Shown in pieces: positions 43,948 through 51,974 of a DNA stretch of 64,000 bases. Under the pieces are notes generated by a model. That model ran no database searches. It worked only from the letters and a program-made list of their open reading frames with translations, and was not told the DNA's origin. Source of the stretch: Acinetobacter beijerinckii CIP 110307 (lineage in GTDB: Bacteria; Pseudomonadota; Gammaproteobacteria; Pseudomonadales; Moraxellaceae); assembly GCF_000369005.1 (NCBI RefSeq), contig NZ_KB849764.1, positions 501,086 through 565,085 of the forward strand, written 5' to 3'. The position numbers and the translations under genes were made by a program. Each line of letters begins with the position of its first letter. Within the stretch, counting starts at the first letter, position 1.

Positions 43948-44211
43948 GTGTTGAATTTTAAAGTTAATATTTTTAACCTTTCACCAGGAGATCTAGAAAG
44001 AAATAATAATTTTTTATCAGTTGATGCGTTTAATTATGTAGTTGTGAATAATAATGCTGTAGATGTTTTTTTTACTGAAAAAATACAGTTGAGAGTATCT
44101 AATTTTAAAACAACTGACAGTATGGAGTTGGAGTTTGTTTTTTATAAAAATAATGCTGACTTCTTAAAGTATTCTATTTTTCCTGTCTTTTTTGAAATTT
44201 CTAAGGATTAG
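43948..44211 (+). CDS. Unknown small protein upstream of the barstar-like gene
   Basis: The best start is GTG at 43948 with GGAT at 43935-43938 as ribosome binding site, giving 87 residues. An earlier TTG at 43909 would overlap the HD gene. It is beta-rich, with many Asn, Phe and Val residues, and has no recognised domain. The stop is 3 bp before the GTG of the barstar-like gene, so the two are coupled. The local AT content is higher than in the neighbours. It could be another immunity-type protein, but that is only a guess. Confidence 0.55.
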   Translation: MLNFKVNIFNLSPGDLERNNNFLSVDAFNYVVVNNNAVDVFFTEKIQLRVSNFKTTDSMELEFVFYKNNADFLKYSIFPVFFEISKD

Positions 44212-44214
44212 AGC

Positions 44215-44685
44215 GTGATTCATTTGGTCAGTAATTTTAAAAATGATGATTTTATTTCACTAGATTTTCTTAAAGAGGTCGTACTTTTATTCTGTGAAAA
44301 TAGAATAGATCGTCAATATTGGTTTAGTTTAAGTAAAAGTAAAAAAATCGCATATTTAAGGGTGGGTTATTACCATATAGCCACCAGACCTGAAAGTGTG
44401 ATGGAATTGAGTGAGCAAGTTGAGCTGGATGGTAAATATATTATTTCAAAGCAGGATTTTTTGTGCCATTTAGGAGAGGAGGTTAATGGTATTTTGGGAT
44501 ATTTTGGAGGCTGCTTTGATTCTTTAAGTGATGCCCTAACTGGTGGCTTAAATGAATTAAAAGGTGTTTTGAGGATTAAATGGATAAATTTCTCATTTTC
44601 AAAAGAATATTTCGATGATAAAAATGATCTTGAGGTGCTTTTAGAGATACTAAGTCAATATTCTAAATTACAATTAATTGATTAA
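44215..44685 (+). CDS. Barstar-family ribonuclease inhibitor-like protein
   Basis: The C-terminal part of this 156-residue protein (about residues 70-155) matches barstar. ELDGKYIISKQDFLCHL is followed by YFGGCFDSLSDALTGG, aligned with barstar YYGENLDALWDCLTG. The barnase-contacting Tyr29, Asp35 and Asp39 are kept and Trp38 is Ser. An N-terminal extension of about 65 residues is unknown. A GTG start with AAGGA 7 bp upstream is used. Barstar proteins neutralise RNase toxins, but no toxin lies here, so this is an orphan immunity gene or a control for a toxin elsewhere. Confidence 0.77.
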   Translation: MIHLVSNFKNDDFISLDFLKEVVLLFCENRIDRQYWFSLSKSKKIAYLRVGYYHIATRPESVMELSEQVELDGKYIISKQDFLCHLGEEVNGILGYFGGCFDSLSDALTGGLNELKGVLRIKWINFSFSKEYFDDKNDLEVLLEILSQYSKLQLID

Positions 44686-44776
44686 AAATATTATAGAATC
44701 TAGTAGAAATTAATTGAAGAAGAAATATGGGGAGCTTTATTTAAAGTAATCACTCCCACTACTATTTTTTAATAGA

Positions 44777-45562
44777 TTATTTAAAGAAATACCCAGTCTC
44801 AGGCGAGCTTGCATTCGCCATACGCTTACGCGGCATACGACCTGCTAAAAACGCTTCACGACCTGCTTCAACTGCTTTTTTCATCGCAGAAGCCATCAAA
44901 ATTGGGTTTTGTGCTGCTGCAATCGCCGTATTCATTAATACGCCGTCACAACCAAGTTCCATTGCAATAGCAGCGTCACTGGCTGTACCCACACCAGCAT
45001 CCACTAAAACAGGGACTTTTGCATTTTCTTTGATGATGGAAATGGTGTGTGGATTCAAAATACCAAGACCAGAACCAATCAAACTGCCCAAAGGCATGAT
45101 CGCAACACAGCCCATACTTTCAAGTTCTTGCGCAACAATCGGATCATCCGAGGTATAGACCATGATTTCAAAGCCATCATCAATCAAGGTTTGCGCTGCT
45201 TTAAGCGTTGCGGTTACATTTGGATATAAGGTTTTTTCATCACCGAGCACTTCTAGCTTCACTAGATTGTGACCATCGAGTAGTTCACGGGCTAGCATAC
45301 AAGTCCGAATCGCGCTATCTGCATCAAAGCAACCTGCGGTATTTGGCAGGATTGTGTATTTCTCAGGTGGAATCACAGAAAGCAGATTTGGTTGATCGGC
45401 ATGCTGACCAATGTTTACACGACGAATTGCAACGGTGACAATTTCAGCACCACTGGCTTGAATGGCTAAATCAGTTTCATTGAGATCTTTATACTTACCA
45501 GTTCCGACCAGTAGACGAGATTGGAAAGTACGTGAACCAATAATTAAAGGGGAATCTTGCAT
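44777..45562 (-). CDS. thiG: Thiazole synthase ThiG
   Basis: ThiG forms the thiazole ring of thiamine from deoxyxylulose phosphate, a glycine- or tyrosine-derived imine and ThiS thiocarboxylate. The 261-residue barrel has the [11 protein letters not shown] start, the active-site Lys in VKLEVLGD and the [18 protein letters not shown] phosphate-binding loops. It follows thiS by 23 bp in the same operon. No other thi genes are in the window. Confidence 0.94.
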   Translation of the reverse strand: MQDSPLIIGSRTFQSRLLVGTGKYKDLNETDLAIQASGAEIVTVAIRRVNIGQHADQPNLLSVIPPEKYTILPNTAGCFDADSAIRTCMLARELLDGHNLVKLEVLGDEKTLYPNVTATLKAAQTLIDDGFEIMVYTSDDPIVAQELESMGCVAIMPLGSLIGSGLGILNPHTISIIKENAKVPVLVDAGVGTASDAAIAMELGCDGVLMNTAIAAAQNPILMASAMKKAVEAGREAFLAGRMPRKRMANASSPETGYFFK

Positions 45563-45585
45563 GGGCCTACTCCATTTTTAGCCGA

Positions 45586-45783
45586 TTAGCCGCCACCAAC
45601 AGCTTGAATAATTTCAATACGATCTTCAGGAGCAATTGTTGTTTGCTCAAGTCTACTTTTCGGAATAATCTGTTGATTCTTTTCTACAGCAAAGCGTTTG
45701 CCTTCTAAGGCTAAATTCTGAATCAATTGCTGAAGGTTTTCACAAGACGTGTTTGTTGACTCGCCATTTAAATAGATGTGCAT
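45586..45783 (-). CDS. thiS: Sulfur carrier protein ThiS
   Basis: ThiS is the ubiquitin-like sulfur carrier for thiazole synthesis. The 65-residue protein ends in VGGG, with the terminal Gly-Gly that becomes a thiocarboxylate. The ATG at 45783 has AAGGA about 6 bp upstream; the frame could open at TTG 45789. It follows the DUF423 gene by 9 bp and precedes thiG. Confidence 0.9.
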   Translation of the reverse strand: MHIYLNGESTNTSCENLQQLIQNLALEGKRFAVEKNQQIIPKSRLEQTTIAPEDRIEIIQAVGGG

Positions 45784-45792
45784 GATCAATCC

Positions 45793-46158
45793 TTATTTCG
45801 CATGCTTGATTGCTTGCCATGCGAGTAACAGCCAGCCCGCTATCATAAACGCACCGCCAATGGGTGTAATCGCACCTAAAATGCGAGGTAGGCCGAGCGC
45901 CATAATGTACAACGAACCGCAGAAAAAGATGATACCAATTTGGATCAAAATAAAAGGAATTTTTATTGGAAAAGTTGCTGTGGTTTTATGCAGGACACCC
46001 AAGATAAGCAAACCAATCGCATGATAGAAAAAGTATTGAGTTGCTGTACCCCACCAAGTAAGTTGTTCTGGGGTTGCAAAAGATTTGAGTCCATGAGCAC
46101 CGAAAGCACCCAACATAACTGCAAGCGCAAGGTTAAGCGCCGAGATAGCTATCCACAT
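45793..46158 (-). CDS. DUF423 membrane protein
   Basis: This 121-residue protein has four hydrophobic helices and the DUF423 signature: LGAFGAHGLK near residues 18-27, WWGTATQYFFYHAIGLL and GAITPIGGAFMIAGW. The function is unknown. It is first in a probable operon with thiS and thiG. In other bacteria DUF423 genes are found in varied contexts. Confidence 0.88.
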   Translation of the reverse strand: MWIAISALNLALAVMLGAFGAHGLKSFATPEQLTWWGTATQYFFYHAIGLLILGVLHKTTATFPIKIPFILIQIGIIFFCGSLYIMALGLPRILGAITPIGGAFMIAGWLLLAWQAIKHAK

Positions 46159-46228
46159 AATGATAATGGAACTGGAAATTTGATGAGCAAAGTTAACATA
46201 TTCGGATGCTTAAACAAAGCCAGATAAA

Positions 46229-46254
46229 ACAAAAGGGCTTTAAAGCCCTTTTGT
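46229..46254 (-). terminator. Terminator after rpoH
   Basis: ACAAAAGGGCTTTAAAGCCC is followed by TTTTGT, making a perfect 26-bp palindrome with its own T-run on both strands. It lies 12 bp after the rpoH stop on the minus strand. Confidence 0.88.
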
Positions 46255-46265
46255 TTGATTCGGTT

Positions 46266-47135
46266 TTAACTTGCAGACATAGCGGTTTTGATTTTTTCCA
46301 TTGCATTTTTTTCAAGCTGGCGAATACGTTCAGCTGAAACGTTATATTCAGCAGCTAGTTCATGCAAGGTTGATTTGTCATCGTCCAACCAACGACGCTG
46401 TAAAATATTACGTGAGCGATCATCAAGTTGATCCATTGCCTCATGCAAAGCAGAGGTACTTTGCTGTTCGTAATCCTCTTCTTCGACAAGTCGAGCAGGG
46501 TCGTAACGGCTATCTTCTAAGTAAAGCGCAGGAGCAGTATGTGGAGTGTCATCATCATCATCGCCTTGAGCTTCAAAAGCAGCATCATAGGCGGTTAATC
46601 GACCTTCCATTTCGAGTACTTGCTCTGGCGTAACATTTAGGTCATTCGCAATAGATTGAGCTTCCGCTAATGTCAGCTTTTTACTTGATTTTTTAAGACT
46701 ACGTAAGTTAAAGAATAATTTACGTTGTGCCTTGGTCGTTGCGATTTTGACAATACGCCAGTTACGAATCACATATTCATGTATTTCAGCTTTAATCCAG
46801 TGAACTGCAAAAGAAACTAGACGGACACCCATATTAGGATCGAAGCGTTTTACCGCTTTCATTAATCCAAGGTTGCCTTCTTGAATGAGATCGCCTTGTG
46901 GCAATCCGTAACCTGCATAGCTACGTGCAATATGCACAACAAAGCGTAAGTGTGACATTACCAATAGTTTGGCAGCATCAAGATCTTGGTCATAATAATA
47001 ACGCTCAGCAAGTTCTTTTTCCTGCTCGGCCGTTAGAATTGGAATTTGATTGACAGTACTGATATATGCACCAAGGTTTACGCCTGGCGCAGACAATGAC
47101 AGGGGCATCAATTGATTGCTGCTGTCAGTAGTCAT
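46266..47135 (-). CDS. rpoH: Heat-shock sigma factor RpoH (sigma-32)
   Basis: RpoH directs RNA polymerase to heat-shock promoters. The 289-residue protein has region 2 ([34 protein letters not shown]), the RpoH box [13 protein letters not shown] that binds FtsH and core, and region 4 with [23 protein letters not shown]. An acidic insert, DDDDDTPH, lies between regions 2 and 4. The ribosome binding site TAAGGAGA is strong. It is monocistronic with its own terminator. Confidence 0.95.
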   Translation of the reverse strand: MTTDSSNQLMPLSLSAPGVNLGAYISTVNQIPILTAEQEKELAERYYYDQDLDAAKLLVMSHLRFVVHIARSYAGYGLPQGDLIQEGNLGLMKAVKRFDPNMGVRLVSFAVHWIKAEIHEYVIRNWRIVKIATTKAQRKLFFNLRSLKKSSKKLTLAEAQSIANDLNVTPEQVLEMEGRLTAYDAAFEAQGDDDDDTPHTAPALYLEDSRYDPARLVEEEDYEQQSTSALHEAMDQLDDRSRNILQRRWLDDDKSTLHELAAEYNVSAERIRQLEKNAMEKIKTAMSAS

Positions 47136-47266
47136 GGAGTCTCCTTATAGGATGGTGTTTGAGTCAATAATTTCATCTTAATGTGAATGTGCTTCATCAC
47201 TAAGGAAATTTGAGTATAAAAATGTAAATTTAACAATATTTTCTTTAGCAAGAGTTTATCAAAGAA

Positions 47267-47530
47267 TTACATAGATTCAATTAAATAGTGAAATTCATTG
47301 TCTGAAATTTTCTGAGTCAGGCAATGAAGTTGCTGAATTTGGCAATATCGTGTTACATCAATCTCACTATGAGGATCAGATGACTTCAACAAATATTGTT
47401 TCACACTAATGTCTTTTTTCATGGCGCGTTTCAGCATGAGTAAAGGCATAGGGCAAGGTTGTCCTAATGCATCAATAATTAGAGGTAAATTTAATGTTTC
47501 GGTCATATACTTTTCAATTATTTCATTCAT
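47267..47530 (-). CDS. TusA-family sulfur transferase
   Basis: This small protein belongs to the TusA/YeeD-like sulfur-relay family. It has DALGQPCPMPLLMLKR, where the Cys of CPxP carries the persulfide. It continues with a beta-alpha-beta fold ending in HYLIESM. It may move sulfur to tRNA thiolation or a molybdenum cofactor. ATG at 47530 is used, but the ATG at 47506 (MTETLNLPLIIDALG) would put the motif at the family's normal position. No partner gene is adjacent. Confidence 0.82.
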   Translation of the reverse strand: MNEIIEKYMTETLNLPLIIDALGQPCPMPLLMLKRAMKKDISVKQYLLKSSDPHSEIDVTRYCQIQQLHCLTQKISDNEFHYLIESM

Positions 47531-47862
47531 CACTATTTTAGCAAAAATTGGCGTAATTTTTGAGATAAAAATTTCATCAATAAAACAGCTAAAATATTCT
47601 ATAAAACAGCTAGAACTATCGGAAATAACTTAAAATAAATCTATTAATTATCATAAACCCATGTTAAGCTCGATGCGTTTTAGGATACATGTTATACGAT
47701 TTTATCGTAATAAACCTATAACAAATGGATGTAACCGGAAATTGTTGATAGTTTTACAGAATGATTACAAGCTTTAAAATTATAAAAAATTTTAAAACCT
47801 TGTTGGCTCTGCTGTTTGCAACACCGGAAGGTCCTTATCTTTCAATATCTGAGGATTGACTT
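47531..47862. promoter_or_regulatory. Intergenic region and long leader of the cold-shock gene
   Basis: This 332-bp region between the divergent tusA-like and csp genes has no gene that I can support. Cold-shock genes usually have long 5' leaders, and the last stretch before the csp ATG contains a GAGGA ribosome binding site at 47849-47853. A clear -35/-10 pair and a cold-box match could not be fixed. Confidence 0.55.
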
Positions 47863-48075
47863 ATGACAGCTCGTGAACAAGGCGTAGTAAAGTGGTTTAA
47901 CGACACTAAAGGCTTTGGTTTTATTCAGCGTAATGGTGGCGATGACGTATTTGTTCATTTCCGCGCAATTATGGGTGACGGTCACCGTTCTTTACGTGAC
48001 GGCCAACGCGTTGAATTCAGCGTAGTTCAAGGACAAAAAGGTTTCCAAGCTGAAAACGTTCAGCCTTTAGACTAA
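47863..48075 (+). CDS. CspA-family cold-shock protein
   Basis: This 70-residue single OB-fold protein binds single-stranded RNA. It has the RNP1 motif KGFGFI and RNP2 DVFVHF, as in the CspA family. The start [11 protein letters not shown] context and the [20 protein letters not shown] tail are typical. A strong GAGGA ribosome binding site and a GC-rich terminator frame it as a monocistronic gene. Confidence 0.95.
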   Translation: MTAREQGVVKWFNDTKGFGFIQRNGGDDVFVHFRAIMGDGHRSLRDGQRVEFSVVQGQKGFQAENVQPLD

Positions 48076-48096
48076 TTTGTTGCTTTAAAGCAATAT

Positions 48097-48129
48097 AAAA
48101 ACGCCCCAATGTAATTTGGGGCGTTTTTG
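48097..48129 (+). terminator. Strong terminator after csp
   Basis: ACGCCCCAA (48101-48109) pairs with TTGGGGCGT (48116-48124) in a GC-rich stem, flanked by A-rich and T-rich runs. Confidence 0.92.
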
Positions 48130-48176
48130 TTTATAATACCCACTTTCTTTTGATCATTGATGGTCCGAGAGCATAT

Positions 48177-49328
48177 ATGACATCTGGTTTTGAAACCTTA
48201 AATTTACATCCGCAGTTAAAAAAAGCGATTGATGCTTTGGGTTTTACACAAATGACCCCAATCCAACAAAAGGTTTTAAAATATACATTAGCAGGGCATG
48301 ATGCGATTGGTCGAGCGCAGACTGGTACAGGAAAAACAGCTGCTTTTCTGATTAGTGTAATTAATGATTTATTAAATAATCCTGTGACAGAGCAGCGTTA
48401 TCGGGGTGAACCGCGTGCTTTGATATTGGCGCCAACTCGTGAACTCGCTTTGCAAATTGAAAGTGATGCTCAAGGCTTGACTAAATTCACTGATCTGAGT
48501 GTTGTTACACTTTTGGGCGGTGTTGATTTTGATAAACAAAAGAAGTTGTTAGATCGAGGTTTTGTTGACATTATTGTCGCTACACCGGGTCGCTTAATCG
48601 ATTTTGTTGAACAAAAAGAAGTTTGGTTAGATAAAATTGAATTTTTAGTGATTGATGAAGCAGATCGTTTGCTTGATATGGGCTTTATTCCATCAGTAAA
48701 ACGAATTGTTCGCTATTCGCCGTTTAAAGAGCAGCGTCAGACATTGCTGTTTTCCGCAACATTTAGCTACGATGTTCTAAACCTCGCTAGACAGTGGTTA
48801 TTTGAACCTGTAACAGTTGAAATCGAACCTGATCAAAAAACCAGTATTGATGTAGAGCAACGTGTTTATGTTGTTGCAAAAGAAGATAAATATAAATTAT
48901 TGCAAGAAATTCTTCGTGATGAGCCAATTGATAAAGTCATGATTTTTGCAAATCGTCGTGATCAAGTGCGCCGTTTATATGATCATTTAAAACGTGATGG
49001 TTATAAAGTTGGAATGCTATCTGGCGAAATTGCACAAGATAAACGTTTAAAAATGTTAGATCAATTCAAACAAGGCAAGAATAACGTCATGATTGCAACT
49101 GATGTTGCGGGTCGTGGAATTCATGTGGATGGCGTCTCCCATGTGATTAATTATACTTTGCCTGAGCAATCTGATGATTATGTTCATCGTATTGGGCGTA
49201 CTGGGCGAGCTGGTTCACAAGGTGTCAGTATTAGCTTTTTATCGGAAGATGATGCTTTTTATCTACCTGAAATTGAAAAGGCGATTGGTAAAAAATTACC
49301 ACTCACTCGTTTGGAAGGTTATTGTTAA
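48177..49328 (+). CDS. rhlB: DEAD-box RNA helicase, RhlB-like
   Basis: This 383-residue ATP-dependent RNA helicase has the Q motif ([10 protein letters not shown]), motif I AQTGTGKT, motif II DEAD, motif III SAT and motif [12 protein letters not shown]. The short C-terminus lacks the RNA-binding tail of RhlE or DeaD, so it is closest to RhlB, which works with the degradosome. ATG at 48177 with GAGAG upstream is chosen over TTG 48150. It follows the cold-shock gene, but a strong terminator separates them. Confidence 0.87.
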   Translation: MTSGFETLNLHPQLKKAIDALGFTQMTPIQQKVLKYTLAGHDAIGRAQTGTGKTAAFLISVINDLLNNPVTEQRYRGEPRALILAPTRELALQIESDAQGLTKFTDLSVVTLLGGVDFDKQKKLLDRGFVDIIVATPGRLIDFVEQKEVWLDKIEFLVIDEADRLLDMGFIPSVKRIVRYSPFKEQRQTLLFSATFSYDVLNLARQWLFEPVTVEIEPDQKTSIDVEQRVYVVAKEDKYKLLQEILRDEPIDKVMIFANRRDQVRRLYDHLKRDGYKVGMLSGEIAQDKRLKMLDQFKQGKNNVMIATDVAGRGIHVDGVSHVINYTLPEQSDDYVHRIGRTGRAGSQGVSISFLSEDDAFYLPEIEKAIGKKLPLTRLEGYC

Positions 49329-49374
49329 TAACGTTAGACTTTCATTCTCTAAACTCAGTGTATTGTAAATATCT

Positions 49375-49406
49375 AGACCAAATCATTAAAAGATTTGGTC
49401 TTTTTT
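49375..49406 (+). terminator. Terminator after rhlB
   Basis: AGACCAAATC (49375-49384) and GATTTGGTCT (49392-49401) form a 10-bp stem with a 7-nt loop, followed by a T-run. Confidence 0.9.
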
Positions 49407-49532
49407 ATGGCTAAAGTGAATTGATAACCAAATTACACAAAAGATTCATGATTTTTTTGGAAATCCTGCGATTAGTTGCTGAATTGAAGTAAATCAACAT
49501 GTAGAATATGCCGCATTACCTGGGAGGATATT

Positions 49533-50570
49533 ATGGCTCTAATTTCAATGCGCCAGCTCTTGGATCACGCTGCAGAACATAACTACGGCGTACCAGCGTT
49601 TAACGTAAACAATTTAGAACAAATGCGTGCAATTATGCTCGCGGCAGATGCAACGAATTCACCTGTGATTGTGCAAGCTTCGGCTGGTGCGCGTAAATAT
49701 GCAGGCGCACCATTCTTGCGTCATCTTATTTTAGCTGCGATTGAAGAATGGCCACATATTCCAGTGGTAATGCATCAAGATCATGGTACAAGTCCTGATG
49801 TATGTCAGCGCTCTATCCAATTGGGTTTTAGCTCAGTTATGATGGATGGTTCGTTGGGTGCGGATGGTAAAACGCCTACTTCATATGATTACAACGTTGA
49901 TGTAACTCGTCGTGTTGTCGCTATGGCACATGCTTGCGGTGTTTCAGTTGAAGGTGAGATTGGTTGCTTAGGTAGCCTTGAAACTGGTATGGCTGGTGAA
50001 GAAGATGGTGTTGGTGCAGAAGGTGTGCTTGACCACTCTCAGTTATTAACATCTGTTGAAGAAGCAACTCAATTTGTTGCGGATACTGATGTTGATGCTT
50101 TAGCGATTGCTGTGGGTACTTCTCATGGTGCGTACAAGTTCACTCGTCCACCTACAGGCGATATCTTGGCAATTGACCGTATTAAAGAAATTCATGCTGC
50201 ACTGCCAAACACGCATCTTGTAATGCATGGTTCAAGCTCTGTACCACAAGAATGGTTGGCGATTATTAACCAATATGGTGGTGATATTAAAGAAACTTAT
50301 GGTGTACCTGTAGATCAGCTTGTAGAAGCGATCAAGCACGGTGTTCGTAAGATTAATATCGATACAGATTTACGTTTGGCTTCTACTGGTGCGATGCGTC
50401 GTATGATGGCGGAAAAACCAAGTGAATTTGATCCACGTAAATTCTTTGGTGAAACCGTTGAAGCAATGAAAGATATTTGTATTGCACGCTATGAGGCATT
50501 TGGTACAGCAGGTAATGCTGACAAGATTCGCCCTATTTCTTTAGAACAAATGGTTGATCGTTACAAATAA
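49533..50570 (+). CDS. fba: Class II fructose-bisphosphate aldolase
   Basis: This zinc enzyme splits or forms fructose-1,6-bisphosphate. The 345-residue barrel has the zinc-binding [11 protein letters not shown] and [10 protein letters not shown], the HGSSSVP segment and the [10 protein letters not shown] phosphate-binding loop. It resembles the CbbA type, not the E. coli FbaA form. A GGGAGGA ribosome binding site is strong. Acinetobacter uses it mainly for gluconeogenesis. It is monocistronic with a strong terminator. Confidence 0.94.
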   Translation: MALISMRQLLDHAAEHNYGVPAFNVNNLEQMRAIMLAADATNSPVIVQASAGARKYAGAPFLRHLILAAIEEWPHIPVVMHQDHGTSPDVCQRSIQLGFSSVMMDGSLGADGKTPTSYDYNVDVTRRVVAMAHACGVSVEGEIGCLGSLETGMAGEEDGVGAEGVLDHSQLLTSVEEATQFVADTDVDALAIAVGTSHGAYKFTRPPTGDILAIDRIKEIHAALPNTHLVMHGSSSVPQEWLAIINQYGGDIKETYGVPVDQLVEAIKHGVRKINIDTDLRLASTGAMRRMMAEKPSEFDPRKFFGETVEAMKDICIARYEAFGTAGNADKIRPISLEQMVDRYK

Positions 50571-50580
50571 TTTAGTTAAA

Positions 50581-50608
50581 AAAATAGCGGCAATTGCCGC
50601 TATTTTTT
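50581..50608 (+). terminator. Terminator after fba
   Basis: AAAATAGCGGCAA (50581-50593) pairs with TTGCCGCTATTTT (50594-50606) as a perfect palindrome followed by T's. Confidence 0.9.
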
Positions 50609-50626
50609 ATGAAACTTCTTAAGAAA

Positions 50627-50655
50627 AATGCCAGAATTAAAACTGGCATTTTTTC
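50627..50655 (-). terminator. Terminator after surA
   Basis: AAATGCCAG (50626-50634) and CTGGCATTT (50643-50651) form a stem around an 8-nt loop. The A-run on its left becomes a T-run for the minus-strand surA transcript. Confidence 0.75.
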
Positions 50656-50660
50656 ATTAT

Positions 50661-51974
50661 TTAGTTTTGTTTCGCTTTAGAATCTAAGTTTACGTCTTTA
50701 ATTTCCACATAAGCATTAGCACGAAGTTCACGAGCCCAACTATCCACTTCGGTGTCAAATTGGCGTTCGCCAAGAATTTGACGAGCCATTCTTTCTTGAA
50801 CTTCTTTGGTCATATCTTGTTGGCGGGTGTCCGTAACTTGAAGAATATGCCAACCAAATTGACTTTGGAATGGTTTGCTGACTTGCCCAACAGGTGTTTC
50901 TTTCATGACTTGTTCAAATTCAGGCACCATAACACCAGGACTTACCCAGCCTAAACTACCGCCATCACGTGCTGAACCTGTGTCATTTGAATAGGTCGCT
51001 GCTAAAGTTGAAAAATCTTCTCCTGCTTTTACGCGATTATAAAGATTGTCAATCATCTGCTTGGCACGATCTAAAGTGACAACCTCAGATGGTTGAATAA
51101 GGATGTGACGTGTTTGGAATTGTGAAACTAATGCTTTTTGATCGTTCTGTTTGCGTTCAATAAGTTTTAATACATGTGTTCCATCACGAACATTAATCAG
51201 TTCTGTCGTCTGACCCACTTTCAGCGGTGTAATGCGAGCAGCAAGTTCAGTTGGTATTTCAGATAATGAACGGAAACCCATATCTGCACCATCAACTTTA
51301 ACAGCAGAAGTGGATAGTTTTGAACTAATCGATTTCGCATCATCATTGGAGTTAAGAGATTGCTTAACCTCTTGAGCTACTTTTTGAACTTCAGATTCGT
51401 TTTCACCAGAAATACGCATGTGAATAACATGAACTTGAGTGCCTAGTGCAGCTTGACCTTCTGGAGAGTTTAAGAAATTTTCAACATCATGATCACTGAT
51501 TTTAATGCGTGACATGACTTGTTGTTGACGTAAACGACCAATTGCTAAGTCTTCTGCAACACGATTGCGTAGGTTTTCATATGTACCGGGTGCAATGGCA
51601 TCTAATTTTTGTTGAAATGCTTCTAAACTATTGGCACCTGATTGGTTTGCCACTTTTAACACAGCGGCATTTAAGCTTTTTTCGTCTGGTTTGATGCCGT
51701 AACGTTTAACTTGCTCTAATTGAGCTTGGCGAATAATCAGTTGATCTAAAACTTGCATTTGTAAATACTGTTGCGGTGGAACAGTTTTGTTTTGTGCTTT
51801 AAGCTGATGTTCTGTTTCAGCAACGCCTTGTTCTAGATCGCTTTTAAGAATGACACTACTATCTACAATAGCAACAACCTCATCCGTAGGTTGAGCAAAG
51901 ATTTGCATTGATGAAGAAATTAGGGCAGCGAGAACAGTCGCTTTAAAGATATGGTGAATTGGTTTTATCTTCAT
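50661..51974 (-). CDS. surA: Periplasmic chaperone/peptidyl-prolyl isomerase SurA
   Basis: SurA escorts outer membrane proteins such as LptD to the BAM machine. ATG at 51974 gives a 437-residue protein with a signal peptide. An N-terminal chaperone domain (AIVDSSVILKSDLEQG onward) is followed by two parvulin-type domains; the second is best conserved (QTRHILIQPS, then GGSLGWVSPGVMVPEFE). The start codon overlaps the lptD stop as TAATG, so translation is coupled. A frame back to 51989 exists but overlaps lptD. Confidence 0.92.
   Translation of the reverse strand: MKIKPIHHIFKATVLAALISSSMQIFAQPTDEVVAIVDSSVILKSDLEQGVAETEHQLKAQNKTVPPQQYLQMQVLDQLIIRQAQLEQVKRYGIKPDEKSLNAAVLKVANQSGANSLEAFQQKLDAIAPGTYENLRNRVAEDLAIGRLRQQQVMSRIKISDHDVENFLNSPEGQAALGTQVHVIHMRISGENESEVQKVAQEVKQSLNSNDDAKSISSKLSTSAVKVDGADMGFRSLSEIPTELAARITPLKVGQTTELINVRDGTHVLKLIERKQNDQKALVSQFQTRHILIQPSEVVTLDRAKQMIDNLYNRVKAGEDFSTLAATYSNDTGSARDGGSLGWVSPGVMVPEFEQVMKETPVGQVSKPFQSQFGWHILQVTDTRQQDMTKEVQERMARQILGERQFDTEVDSWARELRANAYVEIKDVNLDSKAKQN

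Noticed and set aside
44686..44776. TPP riboswitch associated with thiS-thiG
   Set aside because: No conserved CUGAGA/ACCUGA-type THI element was seen on either side of the DUF423-thiS-thiG group.
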